The notes beneath the pieces were generated by a model, which was given only the letters and a program-made list of their open reading frames with translations, was not told the origin of the DNA and did no database searches. From Simkania sp. (GTDB lineage: Bacteria; Chlamydiota; Chlamydiia; Chlamydiales; Simkaniaceae): a DNA stretch of 14,067 nt. How positions within the stretch are numbered: position 1 is the first letter of the stretch; each line of letters begins with the position of its first letter. Where the stretch lies: assembly GCA_028281425.1 (NCBI GenBank), contig JANQJX010000210.1:1-14067 (forward strand), in the 5' to 3' direction. This document shows, piece by piece, positions 13,915 through 14,067 of the stretch. Both the position numbers and the translations under genes were made by a program.

Positions 13915-14067
13915 ATGAGTTGGAATAACATCCCTATTTCTATCCTTCTAGCAAATGGTGATTTTATGGGAGTTGCGATTCTTTCAGAAAATGGAATTCT
14001 TGAATTTGCTTTTTACCCACGCCTTTTTTATTTCTTAGTTCGTATAACCTTTTTTCTAGCAGGAATA
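13915..14067 (+). CDS. Start of an unidentified, possibly membrane, protein (partial)
   Basis: From the ATG at 13915 a frame of 51 codons stays open to the window edge. The start reads MSWNNIPISILLANG and a hydrophobic stretch (FYFLVRITFFLAGI) is at the visible end, so a membrane protein is possible. No family is recognised. Support is limited: a weak ribosome site, and TATAAA (13898-13903) upstream without a good -35. The open frame could be chance in AT-rich DNA; sequence to the right would decide. Confidence 0.35.
   Translation, partial: MSWNNIPISILLANGDFMGVAILSENGILEFAFYPRLFYFLVRITFFLAGI

Overview
The window looks like chromosomal DNA of a member of the Chlamydiae outside the classical Chlamydiaceae, probably an environmental, amoeba- or arthropod-associated type. 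The DNA is AT-rich. At the left edge seven codons on the minus strand read MFDKFTN, close to the start I remember for chlamydial ClpC. The first plus-strand gene is a lipoate/octanoate transferase of the LplA/LipM fold, and I recall the same clpC-lplA neighbourhood in Chlamydia trachomatis. No database could be consulted, so the lineage is inferred.

The left third (1-3440) is housekeeping: clpC start (minus), a 512-base divergent intergenic region with a large fold-back element (379-510), an lplA-like gene, proS encoding a eukaryote/archaeal-type prolyl-tRNA synthetase, a terminator-like hairpin (2806-2873), and dtd (D-aminoacyl-tRNA deacylase). The dtd reading frame is broken near its 3' end.

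The centre (about 3519-12333) is a tightly packed plus-strand operon of ten genes behind a TATAAT-type -10 box. In order: small transaldolase, GtrB/DPM1-like glycosyltransferase with two C-terminal membrane segments, extended-SDR epimerase/dehydratase, UDP-glucose-dehydrogenase-like protein with Thr in place of the catalytic Cys, classical SDR, Gfo/Idh/MocA oxidoreductase, HddA-like heptose-7-phosphate kinase, HddC-like nucleotidyltransferase, GmhA-like sedoheptulose-7-phosphate isomerase and GmhB-like heptose-bisphosphate phosphatase. Five junctions are ATGA overlaps, one is a 49-base overlap and one a 29-base overlap. The last four enzymes make up the known route from sedoheptulose 7-phosphate to an NDP-activated (classically GDP-D-glycero-alpha-D-manno-) heptose. 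The transaldolase can make or use sedoheptulose 7-phosphate. The four oxidoreductase-type enzymes probably modify this or another nucleotide sugar.

Converging on the operon from the right is a minus-strand gene (12366-13472) that fuses a GtrA-type membrane domain to a SAM-dependent methyltransferase. With the GtrB-like glycosyltransferase it suggests that the sugar is loaded on a polyprenyl phosphate, flipped and put on a surface glycan, possibly with methylation. The window ends with a largely gene-free stretch (13473-13914) and the start of an unidentified ORF that runs off the edge. The most interesting system here is this self-contained modified-heptose and surface-glycan module in a chlamydial background, with its Cys-less dehydrogenase and GtrA-methyltransferase fusion.
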